From Paenibacillus sp. FJAT-26967 (GTDB lineage Bacteria > Bacillota > Bacilli > Paenibacillales > NBRC-103111), in contig NZ_LMXH01000008.1 in assembly GCF_001541095.1 (NCBI RefSeq), forward strand, positions 89,922 through 153,921: a DNA stretch of 64,000 nt. Direction: 5' to 3'. The notes under the pieces were generated by a model. That model did no database searches, was not told the DNA's origin, and was given only the letters and a program-made list of their open reading frames with translations. Each line of letters opens with the position of its first letter. Position 1 is the first letter of the stretch. The position numbers and the translations under genes were made by a program. Below are positions 29,401-36,906 of the stretch, piece by piece.

Positions 29401-29634
29401 ACCGAGCTGACGGTCCGACAATGTGCCGATCGGCTTCCGCTCTACCTTCAAGTTTGCTGCTAAAGATTGCTGGAACTGTCCGAATGCCGCTGTATCGAAT
29501 TGATCTCCATTCGTAGCATACAAAAGGCGCACTTCTTCCTTTTTGGAAGTCAGGACAGCGGCTGCGCCGATCAGTACAAGCAGAGCGATTATACCAAACA
29601 CTGCTGCAGTGTAACGTTTTTTCGACAAATTCAT
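26437..29634 (-). CDS. Large membrane-anchored FG-GAP/VCBS repeat protein
   Basis: 1065 residues. An N-terminal membrane helix (about 12-30) is followed by a GATase1-like region (about 35-240). Five FG-GAP repeats lie at about 415-670, each with a calcium-type D-x-(D/N)-G-D-G motif such as DLNGDGRDDL, DVDGDGTADL and DMDGDGRADL. After them is a region (about 690-930) with HVFVHNFFSDD and PGTNQHTWRINF that faintly recalls polysaccharide deacetylase/TIM-barrel enzymes. The C-terminus is a beta-rich domain (about 950-1065). It is predicted extracytoplasmic. It is first in the operon behind a strong sigma-A promoter. The exact function is unknown; binding or trimming of the polymer modified by the downstream genes is an inference. 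Only GAGGG directly touching ATG 29634 serves as ribosome site. Confidence 0.8.
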   Translation of the reverse strand: MNLSKKRYTAAVFGIIALLVLIGAAAVLTSKKEEVRLLYATNGDQFDTAAFGQFQQSLAANLKVERKPIGTLSDRQLGAYDAVVPDTGLANIPDKGYLRKLQDYVENGGHLLLDNSFASMFPADFLGAYQTKLIAPQTKPKFEYPAVGTNVQGLQEVMKLFSDNFFKRESMDSMPGFYWGYGLDPSTAEPLVMLDGQAIVARNKYGKGTVLLTSTFLPNRYFITGYDLTSGMDPKQGFGSLVTQYNKSRQLDPGTTYFDKKDLKLEPYFHFAFSSAGAQLRTEFVSYVSKEIYGYSATKILGPYGRPAMAYQNHFEAMPAFKNKEGIQWAELTKKYNQIPSYSLVRSAFYWGQWKESATVQLNEGTNEKPAFSGEKPASYYSSGMHLQAEGGPVRLAEYPDYRSLADALDKPHRLVPAFADLNGDGRDDLLAGSSDGYIYMYPNLGQKPEMYERDSAPAGLKLPDAYGKPEKLLLDGGQPLQTGPHASVHAADWNADGQIDLIVSDSTGAVRIALGQGSGRFAPLTALQDPAGPIRVPGPAVAAVGDVDGDGTADLAVGDADGKVWLYRAPQAGALRLSAAAELVSVGAKYAAPSVRDMDGDGRADLVVGSNEGDLRVFRQEGGGTWTDQGTVNGTTLNQMGTNALVGGHNSVPVWHDVNGDGVIDLIVGQLEFGSPVPLDSPDFPYKEQLQEFLQYTKDNHLELYPHVFVHNFFSDDQEKKELALHKQAFGKLGIPWVMPGTNQHTWRINFPDRLQTLNNERDQDIWFNFGFTPSHTPTEPRLGTDYIWGLPFLLEDADGGSSGEPMLIYTPAPVLRKEGANSTTDIYDSYVKRDMPIDYFEHIEYHFPDRVGDLETFASYLDEIRTQHDYNFMTEPQMARSFLATLTTRITVSRSWADYIIDNVKDRLFDKGLHLSLRLQADTSGVPKQAAEYTNTPGVVIEKGEKYAPYSLAADAVVYTEQKGKLYLGLGEDAELHIGKGAEQAHIVRSNVPFALDAGQTGIWKLDLQAAGMQQIKIYSPQGLSIPGNPKDVEIRHDEKTSTYTITRYGDKTSLSISLGNPQ

Positions 29635-29661
29635 CCCTCAATTATGTGTATGATCCATGCC

Positions 29662-29690
29662 ATTATAGCACTTCTGCCGGGGTTTGTTAA
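29662..29690 (-). promoter_or_regulatory. Sigma-A promoter of the Dlt-like operon
   Basis: Minus strand: TTAACA (29690-29685), 17 bases, TATAAT (29667-29662). It matches the consensus at 11 of 12 positions with ideal spacing, about 27 bases from the start codon of the FG-GAP gene. Confidence 0.75.
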
Positions 29691-29773
29691 CTTAAGAGAC
29701 GGAGGGGATCGGTCTGCATCAGAGTGGTGCAGGGGGAGTGCAAATAGAAAGATAATACCGAAAAACATGTTCA

Positions 29774-29798
29774 TAAATGGAGTCGCACTCGCCGATAT
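29774..29798 (+). promoter_or_regulatory. Sigma-D (flagellar) type promoter of the chemoreceptor gene
   Basis: A perfect sigma-D -10 element GCCGATAT at 29791-29798, with TAAA at 29774-29777 (13-base spacing, slightly short; ATAA gives 14). It is 43 bases before ATG 29842. Confidence 0.6.
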
Positions 29799-29841
29799 AT
29801 AAAGAAGATGATTATTTACAAACTGCAGATGGGGAGTTGCT

Positions 29842-32001
29842 ATGGAAAAAAAGTGGAAGGAAAAGCTGACCAAGGGAATGCAAGGTGCTTCTCAGAGCCT
29901 CCAAACAAGAATTAGAGACATGAAGCCGGCACAGCCCGAATCGCTTTCATCAGGCGGGGGAGACAATAGAGTCCCTCTAATGAAAGCAGTTGGAACGAAA
30001 CTGTTCATAATCTTTTTCTTAAGTATACTGATCGCGGTAGGGATTGTGGGAACCCTGTCGTACCAGACTTCCAAGAGTGTCGTAGAAGAGGAAGTATCGA
30101 AGGCAGCTTATCAGACAGTGGTTCAGACTAGTAAAAAAATCGATTACATCTTCAAGACTTATGAGAAAATGTCGCTCGACATTATGATCGACCAAGCGAT
30201 TACAAGCAATACCGAGAAGCTCCTCGGTAATCTGAGTGATGCGGAAGCTATTTCCACCCGTATGAGCATCAACACGGCTTTGGAGAAGTACTCCCGGACA
30301 GATGAGAAAATCGCCGGCATTTTTGTAGTTCCGGCCGATGTAAACGGCAAGGTTGCCGGTTTTATGCAGGAGTCTCTGGTCAAGGAGAATGAGGCGGTTA
30401 TTCAAAAAGCCGTGAAGGAAGACGGAAGACCCGTCTGGATGGATTCCAAAATAAACGGGTATTTCTCTCAATTGAACTTTCCTACGTTTTCCGTTGCCCG
30501 ACTTATTAAAGATTCAGCGGGCAAGGGGAATTATGTCGTTTTCATAGAGATTAAGACGCAATATTTAAACGAGCAGCTTGAAGAGATTAAAATCGGCGAA
30601 ACAGGCAGAATCGAGATCGTAAATCAGCAGAATCAGTGGATGGTTCTCGGTGATCTGGGGAAAATCGGCCAGGAAGCCGACATTAAACTGCCGGTCAATG
30701 AAGCCGATAAGAAGATCCAGAAGGAAGGCCAGGCAACGCTGGGTAAAGCGGGAGAGAATGATCTCGTTGTATTTAATACAAGCAGTCATACCGATTGGGT
30801 CGTATACGGTTATGCACCGATTGACGAAATTACAAAAAGCGCCAATGCTATCTTCAACTTGACCTTGTGGGTTGCCATTATCGCCGGTCTGCTTGCGATC
30901 GTCCTGGGCTGGTTGATGAGCCGGATGATCGGCAAGCCGCTCGTTGAGCTGGGCCAATTGATGAATGAGGGCGAGAAGGGCAACCTGGCTGTACGTACTT
31001 TGTTCACGCAGCGGGCCGATGAGATCGGGCAGGTAGGCAAAAGCTTTAACGGGATGATGAGTAAAATTACAGATCTCGTGAACCAGACCAACCGTTCTGC
31101 CGATAAGGTGATGGAGACCGCCCGCGATCTGACGGATGCTTCCAAGAAGACGGCTCTGTCCGCAAGGGAAATTGCGACGGCGACGGAAGATATTGCGGGC
31201 GGGGCGACGAGCCTTGCCGTTGCGGCCGAGAACGGGAATGATCTTAGTACGCAAATCTCGGAGCAAATGAAGTATGTCATCGAGAAGAACATCCGGATGG
31301 CGATAGCAACCTCCGAGGTACAGCAGATGAGTGAGCGGGGCATAGAGCAGATGGATGACCTCACTCAGAAGACCAAGCAGAGCGAGCAGCTCACGCAATC
31401 ACTGGTAGAACGTGTAGACCGTCTCAAAACGACAACTGGATCTATCCGTAAAATTCTTGATGTATTGACGAAGATAACGGCGCAGACGAACATTTTATCC
31501 CTGAATGCGGGAATTGAAGCTGCCCGTGCCGGAGCGGCAGGTAAAGGATTCATGGTGGTAGCCAGCGAAATCCGTAATCTCGCCGATCAGTCGAGAGGCT
31601 CGATTGTCAGCGTGGCGGAGATTACGGAAGAGATTCAGCGTGAAATGGATGCCACCGTGAGAGCATTGTCCGATGCGTATCCATTATTCCGTCAGCAGAC
31701 GGAATCGGTTGAAGAAGCGAACCAGATGTTCTCGGATGTGAAGACTCAGATGGACAACCTGCTTATCCAGTTGGATGAAGTATCCGGCTCCATCACAGAT
31801 TTGAATGCCTCCCAGCTTACGCTTGCGGATGCGATGACCAATGTCAGCGCCGTTGCGGAAGAATCGTCCGCGACCAGCGAGGAAGTTGCTTCGCTCAGCA
31901 GCGAGCAGCAGAGTGTCAGCGAAGGTCTTGTCCGTCTGTCCGGGCAACTGGAAGAGGTGTCGAACCAGCTCGGCGAATCCTTGTCCAAGTTTAAAGTATA
32001 G
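29842..32001 (+). CDS. Methyl-accepting chemotaxis protein
   Basis: 719 residues. There is a cytoplasmic N-tail of about 50 residues, membrane helix 1 (FIIFFLSILIAVGIVGTL), an extracytoplasmic sensor region (about 75-325, Cache-like by length), and helix 2 (TLWVAIIAGLLAIVLGWLM). A HAMP region (about 355-410) and a long signalling helical hairpin follow, with tip NILSLNAGIEAARAGAAGKG and ASEIRNLADQSR. The tip has AGAAGKG where most receptors have AGExGRG. The ligand is unknown. The sigma-D-like promoter places it in the motility regulon with motAB. ATG 29842 has GGGGAG upstream. Confidence 0.93.
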   Translation: MEKKWKEKLTKGMQGASQSLQTRIRDMKPAQPESLSSGGGDNRVPLMKAVGTKLFIIFFLSILIAVGIVGTLSYQTSKSVVEEEVSKAAYQTVVQTSKKIDYIFKTYEKMSLDIMIDQAITSNTEKLLGNLSDAEAISTRMSINTALEKYSRTDEKIAGIFVVPADVNGKVAGFMQESLVKENEAVIQKAVKEDGRPVWMDSKINGYFSQLNFPTFSVARLIKDSAGKGNYVVFIEIKTQYLNEQLEEIKIGETGRIEIVNQQNQWMVLGDLGKIGQEADIKLPVNEADKKIQKEGQATLGKAGENDLVVFNTSSHTDWVVYGYAPIDEITKSANAIFNLTLWVAIIAGLLAIVLGWLMSRMIGKPLVELGQLMNEGEKGNLAVRTLFTQRADEIGQVGKSFNGMMSKITDLVNQTNRSADKVMETARDLTDASKKTALSAREIATATEDIAGGATSLAVAAENGNDLSTQISEQMKYVIEKNIRMAIATSEVQQMSERGIEQMDDLTQKTKQSEQLTQSLVERVDRLKTTTGSIRKILDVLTKITAQTNILSLNAGIEAARAGAAGKGFMVVASEIRNLADQSRGSIVSVAEITEEIQREMDATVRALSDAYPLFRQQTESVEEANQMFSDVKTQMDNLLIQLDEVSGSITDLNASQLTLADAMTNVSAVAEESSATSEEVASLSSEQQSVSEGLVRLSGQLEEVSNQLGESLSKFKV

Positions 32002-32104
32002 ATTTCAAGGCCAGTTAATGGGTAGAGACAACTTGTAGCTTGTCTGCTCCCGGCTATAAGAACTTGTCCGCAAGGCGGTTCCTTCCTTAACTGCTTGTTA
32101 AATC

Positions 32105-32156
32105 AGCCGTCAGACCTCGCACCGTTACGGTGTGTCAGGATCTGCGGCTTTTTTAA
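32105..32156 (+). terminator. Intrinsic terminator after the chemoreceptor gene
   Basis: GCCGTCAGA...CACCGT/ACGGTG...TCTGCGGC forms a long interrupted stem followed by TTTTTTA. Confidence 0.8.
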
Positions 32157-32194
32157 TAAGAGGCTTGTGAAATATTACTGCCCGTAATTAAACA

Positions 32195-32239
32195 AACAGC
32201 CCTCCAAACTCTATGGAATAGAGGATTTGGAGGGCTGTT
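32195..32239. terminator. Bidirectional terminator between the chemoreceptor gene and glyS
   Basis: AACAGCCCTCCAAA (32195-32208) pairs perfectly with TTTGGAGGGCTGTT (32226-32239). On the minus strand TGTTTAATT follows. It serves glyS and backs up the plus-strand terminator. Confidence 0.75.
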
Positions 32240-32266
32240 CCTGTTTATAGGCAGCTGCAGGATCAA

Positions 32267-33652
32267 TTAGAATTGAAGTTTGGATTCAATGAACGCCTTC
32301 AATTCGCTGATCGGCATACGGGTCTGTTCCATCGTGTCGCGGTCACGGACCGTCACTTGTCCGTCCTGCTCGGAATCGAAATCGTATGTGATGCAGAAAG
32401 GTGTACCGATTTCGTCATGGCGGCGGTACCGTTTGCCGATCGAACCGGTATCGTCATATTCGACCATGAAGCTCTTCGCCAGGTCCGAGAAGATCGCTTG
32501 CGCGCCTTCGGACAGCTTCTTCGACAGCGGGAATACAGCTGCCTTGAAAGGTGCCAGTGCCGGGTGCAAATGCAGCACGGTACGGCTGTCGTCGCCTTCG
32601 AGCTTCTGCTCTTCGAATGCATCGATCAGGAACGCCAGAGTTACGCGATCCGCGCCAAGTGAAGGCTCGATACAGTAAGGAACGTATTTCTCATTGCCGG
32701 CTTCTTGGTCAACATAGTTGAAATCTTCGCCGGAATGCTCCATGTGCTGTTTGAGGTCGTAGTCCGTACGGTCCGCAATGCCCCAGAGCTCGCCCCAGCC
32801 GAACGGGAAGCGGTACTCGATGTCCGTTGTTGCATTGCTATAGTGGGACAGCTCGTCGTCGGAATGGTCACGCAGACGGATGCTGTCTTCTTTGACACCC
32901 AAATTCAGGAGCCAATCACGGCAGTAAGCGCGCCAGTACTCGAACCATTTCATATCTTCCCCGGGTTTGCAGAAGAATTCAAGTTCCATTTGTTCAAATT
33001 CACGCGTACGGAACGTAAAGTTGCCCGGCGTGATTTCGTTACGGAAGCTCTTACCAATCTGGCCGATGCCGAACGGGAGTTTTTTGCGCATCGTACGCTG
33101 TACGTTCTTGAAGTTAACGAAGATGCCTTGTGCGGTTTCCGGCCGCATGTACACGACGTTGGAGCTGGATTCCGTTACGCCTTGGAAGGTCTTGAACATC
33201 AGGTTAAACTGGCGGATATCTGTAAAGTCACGGCTTCCGCAGTCGGGACATGCGATTTCATGCTCATCCATCAATGCTTTCATCTGATCGAAAGACAGGC
33301 CGTCTACGACAAGCTCGATGCCTTTGGCATCTAAGGCGTTCTCGATGATTTTATCGGCGCGGTGGCGTGCTTTACACTGCTTGCAGTCGATCATCGGATC
33401 ATTGAAGTTGCCCACGTGGCCGGATGCAACCCATGCTTGCGGGTTCATCAGGATAGCGGCATCCAGTCCCACGTTGTAAGGAGACTCCTGGATGAATTTT
33501 TTCCACCATGCACGTTTGACGTTATTCTTAAGTTCTACGCCCAGCGGGCCGTAATCCCAAGTATTGGCGAGACCGCCGTAAATTTCGGAACCCGGGAAAA
33601 TAAAGCCTCTGTGCTTGGCGAGTGCTACGATCTGCTCCATGTTTACGCTCAT
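32267..33652 (-). CDS. glyS: Glycyl-tRNA synthetase, single-chain (alpha2) type
   Basis: 461-residue class II synthetase that charges tRNA-Gly. The N-terminus with [21 protein letters not shown] is diagnostic of the homodimeric type, distinct from the bacterial alpha2beta2 enzyme. Motif 2 region [21 protein letters not shown] and a zinc-type [14 protein letters not shown] pair are visible. The C-terminal anticodon-binding domain covers about residues 360-455. ATG 33652 has GGAGCG upstream. A glycine-type T-box leader precedes it. Confidence 0.95.
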   Translation of the reverse strand: MSVNMEQIVALAKHRGFIFPGSEIYGGLANTWDYGPLGVELKNNVKRAWWKKFIQESPYNVGLDAAILMNPQAWVASGHVGNFNDPMIDCKQCKARHRADKIIENALDAKGIELVVDGLSFDQMKALMDEHEIACPDCGSRDFTDIRQFNLMFKTFQGVTESSSNVVYMRPETAQGIFVNFKNVQRTMRKKLPFGIGQIGKSFRNEITPGNFTFRTREFEQMELEFFCKPGEDMKWFEYWRAYCRDWLLNLGVKEDSIRLRDHSDDELSHYSNATTDIEYRFPFGWGELWGIADRTDYDLKQHMEHSGEDFNYVDQEAGNEKYVPYCIEPSLGADRVTLAFLIDAFEEQKLEGDDSRTVLHLHPALAPFKAAVFPLSKKLSEGAQAIFSDLAKSFMVEYDDTGSIGKRYRRHDEIGTPFCITYDFDSEQDGQVTVRDRDTMEQTRMPISELKAFIESKLQF

Positions 33653-33828
33653 TAGTATTCGCTCCTTTGATTGGATAATCGGTTGTGTGTCCTTCGGCGC
33701 TAGCGGCCGTTATGCCTGCCGGGAAGGGGGGATAATTCCAGACTGAACTGCAGCGAGCCGGGCAGGCCGAGTTTCTCTCAAAACTCCAGGCTGCCGTAAT
33801 CCGTATCAGACCGCCGTCCGCGGACAAT

Positions 33829-34152
33829 CGAAAAAGCCCCCAGTCCCACAGGCATCCTACATGCCTAGGGACGAGAGCTTGAGCACCCGCGGTTCCACCC
33901 TAGTTGATCCGCCGCCTCTGCCAAGTGAGCAGGGTGTGACATCTCGCGAATCTTCGTCTTATGCAGGACATGTGTTCCCGGCTGACAGAAGATCCGCCCG
34001 AGAATGTCAGGCTGACGCATCCACTTTTCCGCACGCGGCTCCGGACTGCCTTTTCTCTGATTCCTTGCCTGGGCTTGCACCATCCCCAGATCGCTGAACA
34101 TCGAAGGAAAATCAGGTACTATTGGTCCTTCACGGCCGCACTGTATGCAGTT
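33829..34152 (-). promoter_or_regulatory. T-box riboswitch leader of glyS
   Basis: The T-box core GGGTGGAACCGCGGG is at 33900-33886 on the minus strand. It is followed by a terminator: GTCCC-TAGGCAT stem (33872-33843) with GGGGGCTTTTTC. Upstream, GGGGATGGTGCAAGCCC looks like the distal part of stem I. A GGC (Gly) triplet at 34050-34048 is a candidate specifier, not proven by folding. Uncharged tRNA-Gly should stabilise the antiterminator and turn glyS on. The leader start is taken from the predicted promoter. The remainder of the gap up to the chitinase gene holds only the CRE-like site and a G-tract. Confidence 0.88.
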
Positions 34153-34158
34153 GGCCTT

Positions 34159-34187
34159 AGTTTACCTAAACTCGGAAAAAAAATCAA
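34159..34187 (-). promoter_or_regulatory. Candidate sigma-A promoter of the glyS T-box transcript
   Basis: Minus strand: TTGATT (34187-34182), 17 bases, TAAACT (34164-34159). The match is moderate but the position agrees with the size of the T-box leader. Confidence 0.4.
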
Positions 34188-34344
34188 TGCCGGGGCAGGG
34201 GATGGAAACTGGAGAAAAATGTTTTTATGGAAATAGAAGGGAATTACTGGAAGGAGTCGAATTGATTATACTAAAGACGCCGCCACCGCACTCGGACATT
34301 TGTTGTTTGCAGTTGCAGTGGCTGCAGATTGTGGTGCCTGAAAG

Positions 34345-34358
34345 TTAAAGCGCTTTAC
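34345..34358 (+). promoter_or_regulatory. CRE-like palindrome (CcpA site) upstream of the chitinase gene
   Basis: A perfect 10-base palindrome AAAGCGCTTT (34347-34356) within TTAAAGCGCTTTAC, close to the catabolite-responsive-element form TGAAAGCGCTTTCA. It lies 156 bases before the chitinase start. Carbon repression of a chitinase would be normal physiology. Confidence 0.4.
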
Positions 34359-34379
34359 TTTCACGGGGGCACCGGCAAA

Positions 34380-34389
34380 GGGGGGGGGG
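34380..34389 (+). repeat. Tract of ten G residues
   Basis: A mononucleotide G10 run in the noncoding region before the chitinase gene. Such tracts can slip in replication; the length could also be a base-calling error. Confidence 0.7.
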
Positions 34390-34513
34390 CATAACAAGTC
34401 ATTGGCATCGGTTAAACAAGGCTGACTGCTGATCGGGAGGGTGTAAGCGGATTCTGAGGCCCGAATTCAGGCCTTATGATGGAAGTACAATTTTGAAGGG
34501 AGAGAATTAACGA

Positions 34514-36592
34514 ATGGCTCAACAAACCAAAAGAGGACTCGCATTTTGCCTGGTCGTACTACTGCTTCTTATGGCTTTACCGCTGACTGCTTTAGGTGCT
34601 AACCCATGGGCACCCAATACCGCTTATAAGACGGGGGATGTTGTCACATACAGCGGCAGCAATTATGAATGCATACAGGGGCATACTTCACTAACGGGCT
34701 GGGAACCTTCGAATGTGCCTGCTTTATGGAAGAAGCAAACCGGTACGCCGACTCCTGACACCCAAGCCCCAACCGCCCCTACAGTCCTTAAAGCAGGGGC
34801 AGTAACAGGAGCTTCAGTCGCTCTGAGTTGGACGGCTTCTACTGATAATGTAGGTGTAAGCGGTTACAACATCTACAACGGAACTACGCTGGCAGGTTCA
34901 TCGGCCTCCACCAGTTTCACGGTGACAGGGCTGACGGCCAACACATCTTATACCTTTACGGTAAAAGCTAAAGATGCGGCTGGCAATCTTTCCGCGAGCA
35001 GCAATGCGGTCACCGTTACGACGACTGCTCCGGACACGCAGGCTCCAACAGCGCCAACGAAGCTTACCGTAGGTACTGTCACAGCTAACTCGGTCGCTCT
35101 GAGCTGGACGGCTTCGACGGATAATGTCGGGGTTACCAGCTACGAGGTATACAAGGGCACAGCCTTGGTAGCTGCCGTGACCGGTACTAGCTACACCGTA
35201 ACGGGTCTGACAGCAAGTACGCTCTACACGTTTACCGTCAAAGCTAAAGATGCAGCGGGCAACGCATCGCCTGCGAGTGCGGCGGTAACTGCCACGACAA
35301 CGGCCCAGCCTGCGGGAAATAATGAGATCATTGCTTACTTCCCAAGCTGGACTTCTTATAATACACCTGAATTTACGGTGGCTAACATCGATCCGACCAA
35401 AATGACGGTCATCAACTATGCTTTCCTGGACGTCTGCTGGAACGGCAGACACGGTAACCCGTCTACCGATCCGGAGAATCCGAATAAGAATACGTGGCCT
35501 TGCCAAGATGGGAATGGCGTGGCCAATAACGCACCGAACGGTGCAATCGTTCTTGGCGATCCGTATGTGGACGATAACGGTGGAGGCGGCGGCTACGAGA
35601 GCTTGAAGAAGCTCGCACAGCTCAAAACTCAAAATCCGAAATTGAAGCTTTTTGCATCCGTAGGCGGCTGGACATGGTCGAATCAATTCTCTAATCTGGC
35701 AGCAGATCCGGCAACCCGCCAGAACTTTGCAACATCTGCAGTATCCTTCTTGCGTCAGTACAATTTTGATGGCATCGATATTGACTGGGAATATCCGAAC
35801 TCCATCGGCGTTCCTTGCGCGACAGGCCAAACCTGCCAGCGTACTGCGGACAAAGCCAACTACACGCTCCTGCTGCAAACGCTGCGTCAGCAGCTCGATA
35901 CGGCTGGACAGCAGGACGGCAAGCGTTACTACATTACGATCGCTTCGTCTGCTAACCAGTCATTCCTCAACGATGCAGGCGGAACGTCGAACTGGCTCTC
36001 CCAGGCAGCGACGTACCTGGATTGGATTAATATCATGACCTATGATTATCATGGTCCTTGGGAGAATGTGAGCAACATCCCGTCCGCCCTGTACAAGGAT
36101 CCAAGCGATCCTTCCGGAGCGACGCTGTTTAATGTGGAATCTACCGTAAATCTCTACCTCAACAAAGGAATTCCGGCAAGCAAACTTACCGTGGGAGAAG
36201 CTTTCTACGGCTATGGCTGGAATGGATGTAACGCGGGCGCCAAAGGCGACGGTCTCTATCAGAACTGTACCGGAGGTGCTACTACAGGCTCGGACGGTTC
36301 GACTTTCAACTTCTCTTACCTGCAGAACAAAGGGTATTTGACAAAGGATGCAAGCGGCAAGTATACAGTCGGCGGCAACGGCTTTACGCGTTACTGGAAC
36401 GATGCGACCAAGACGCCTTATCTTTACAATCCGACTAGCAAAATCTTTATCGCATACGAGGACGAAGCATCCATTCATTTGAAAAATGAATTTATCAAAA
36501 CAAAAGGTCTTCGCGGAGCTATGTTCTGGGAACTGGAAGCGGATAGCAACCGGAATCTGCAAACCATCGTCTCGAATGACCTGCCTCATTAA
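34514..36592 (+). CDS. Secreted modular chitinase, GH18
   Basis: 692 residues: signal peptide (about 1-30), chitin-binding domain of the CBM5/12 type (NPWAPNTAYKTGDVVTYSG, about 31-75), two fibronectin type III repeats (about 85-175 and 180-270; each with LSWTASTDNVGV), then a GH18 barrel (about 275-690). The catalytic motif is FDGIDIDWEYPN, with Glu as acid/base. The chitin-specific insertion SVGGWTWS is present. It endo-cleaves chitin outside the cell. ATG 34514 has AAGGGAGAG upstream. The two FN3 repeats are close copies of each other. Confidence 0.94.
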   Translation: MAQQTKRGLAFCLVVLLLLMALPLTALGANPWAPNTAYKTGDVVTYSGSNYECIQGHTSLTGWEPSNVPALWKKQTGTPTPDTQAPTAPTVLKAGAVTGASVALSWTASTDNVGVSGYNIYNGTTLAGSSASTSFTVTGLTANTSYTFTVKAKDAAGNLSASSNAVTVTTTAPDTQAPTAPTKLTVGTVTANSVALSWTASTDNVGVTSYEVYKGTALVAAVTGTSYTVTGLTASTLYTFTVKAKDAAGNASPASAAVTATTTAQPAGNNEIIAYFPSWTSYNTPEFTVANIDPTKMTVINYAFLDVCWNGRHGNPSTDPENPNKNTWPCQDGNGVANNAPNGAIVLGDPYVDDNGGGGGYESLKKLAQLKTQNPKLKLFASVGGWTWSNQFSNLAADPATRQNFATSAVSFLRQYNFDGIDIDWEYPNSIGVPCATGQTCQRTADKANYTLLLQTLRQQLDTAGQQDGKRYYITIASSANQSFLNDAGGTSNWLSQAATYLDWINIMTYDYHGPWENVSNIPSALYKDPSDPSGATLFNVESTVNLYLNKGIPASKLTVGEAFYGYGWNGCNAGAKGDGLYQNCTGGATTGSDGSTFNFSYLQNKGYLTKDASGKYTVGGNGFTRYWNDATKTPYLYNPTSKIFIAYEDEASIHLKNEFIKTKGLRGAMFWELEADSNRNLQTIVSNDLPH

Positions 36593-36718
36593 TCAAGAAA
36601 AAGCTATGTAATCAACTGAATTAGAATTCGGAACACGTATCTTGAATTCGTATGATATTGAATTTCGTTCTTGAACTTATCCTGCGCGTAATCCGCGTGA
36701 ACCGTCTTACTCGTATGA

Positions 36719-36767
36719 GAAGCTGTCTCCCTGGCACATTTCACTGCCGGCGGGACAGCTTTTTACA
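36719..36767 (+). terminator. Intrinsic terminator after the chitinase gene
   Basis: AGCTGTC-CCC pairs with GGG-ACAGCT, followed by TTTTTAC. The rest of the 36593-36906 gap shows no gene. Confidence 0.75.
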
Positions 36768-36906
36768 TGTGGAGAGCAAACGGGTTCTTTTCTGGTAAAA
36801 TGGCTATAAAAAGCAGGCCGGAAACGCTTATTCCAGGTTGCGGTCGGGGCTGGGCAAAGGTACACTAGTTATGTAACCTGATTTGCACAACGAAAGGATT
36901 TGAATC

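Noticed and set aside
34898..35878. 326-codon minus-strand open frame inside the chitinase
   Set aside because: The plus strand encodes FN3 and GH18 domains with the catalytic motif intact; the opposite frame is Arg/Cys-rich and featureless.
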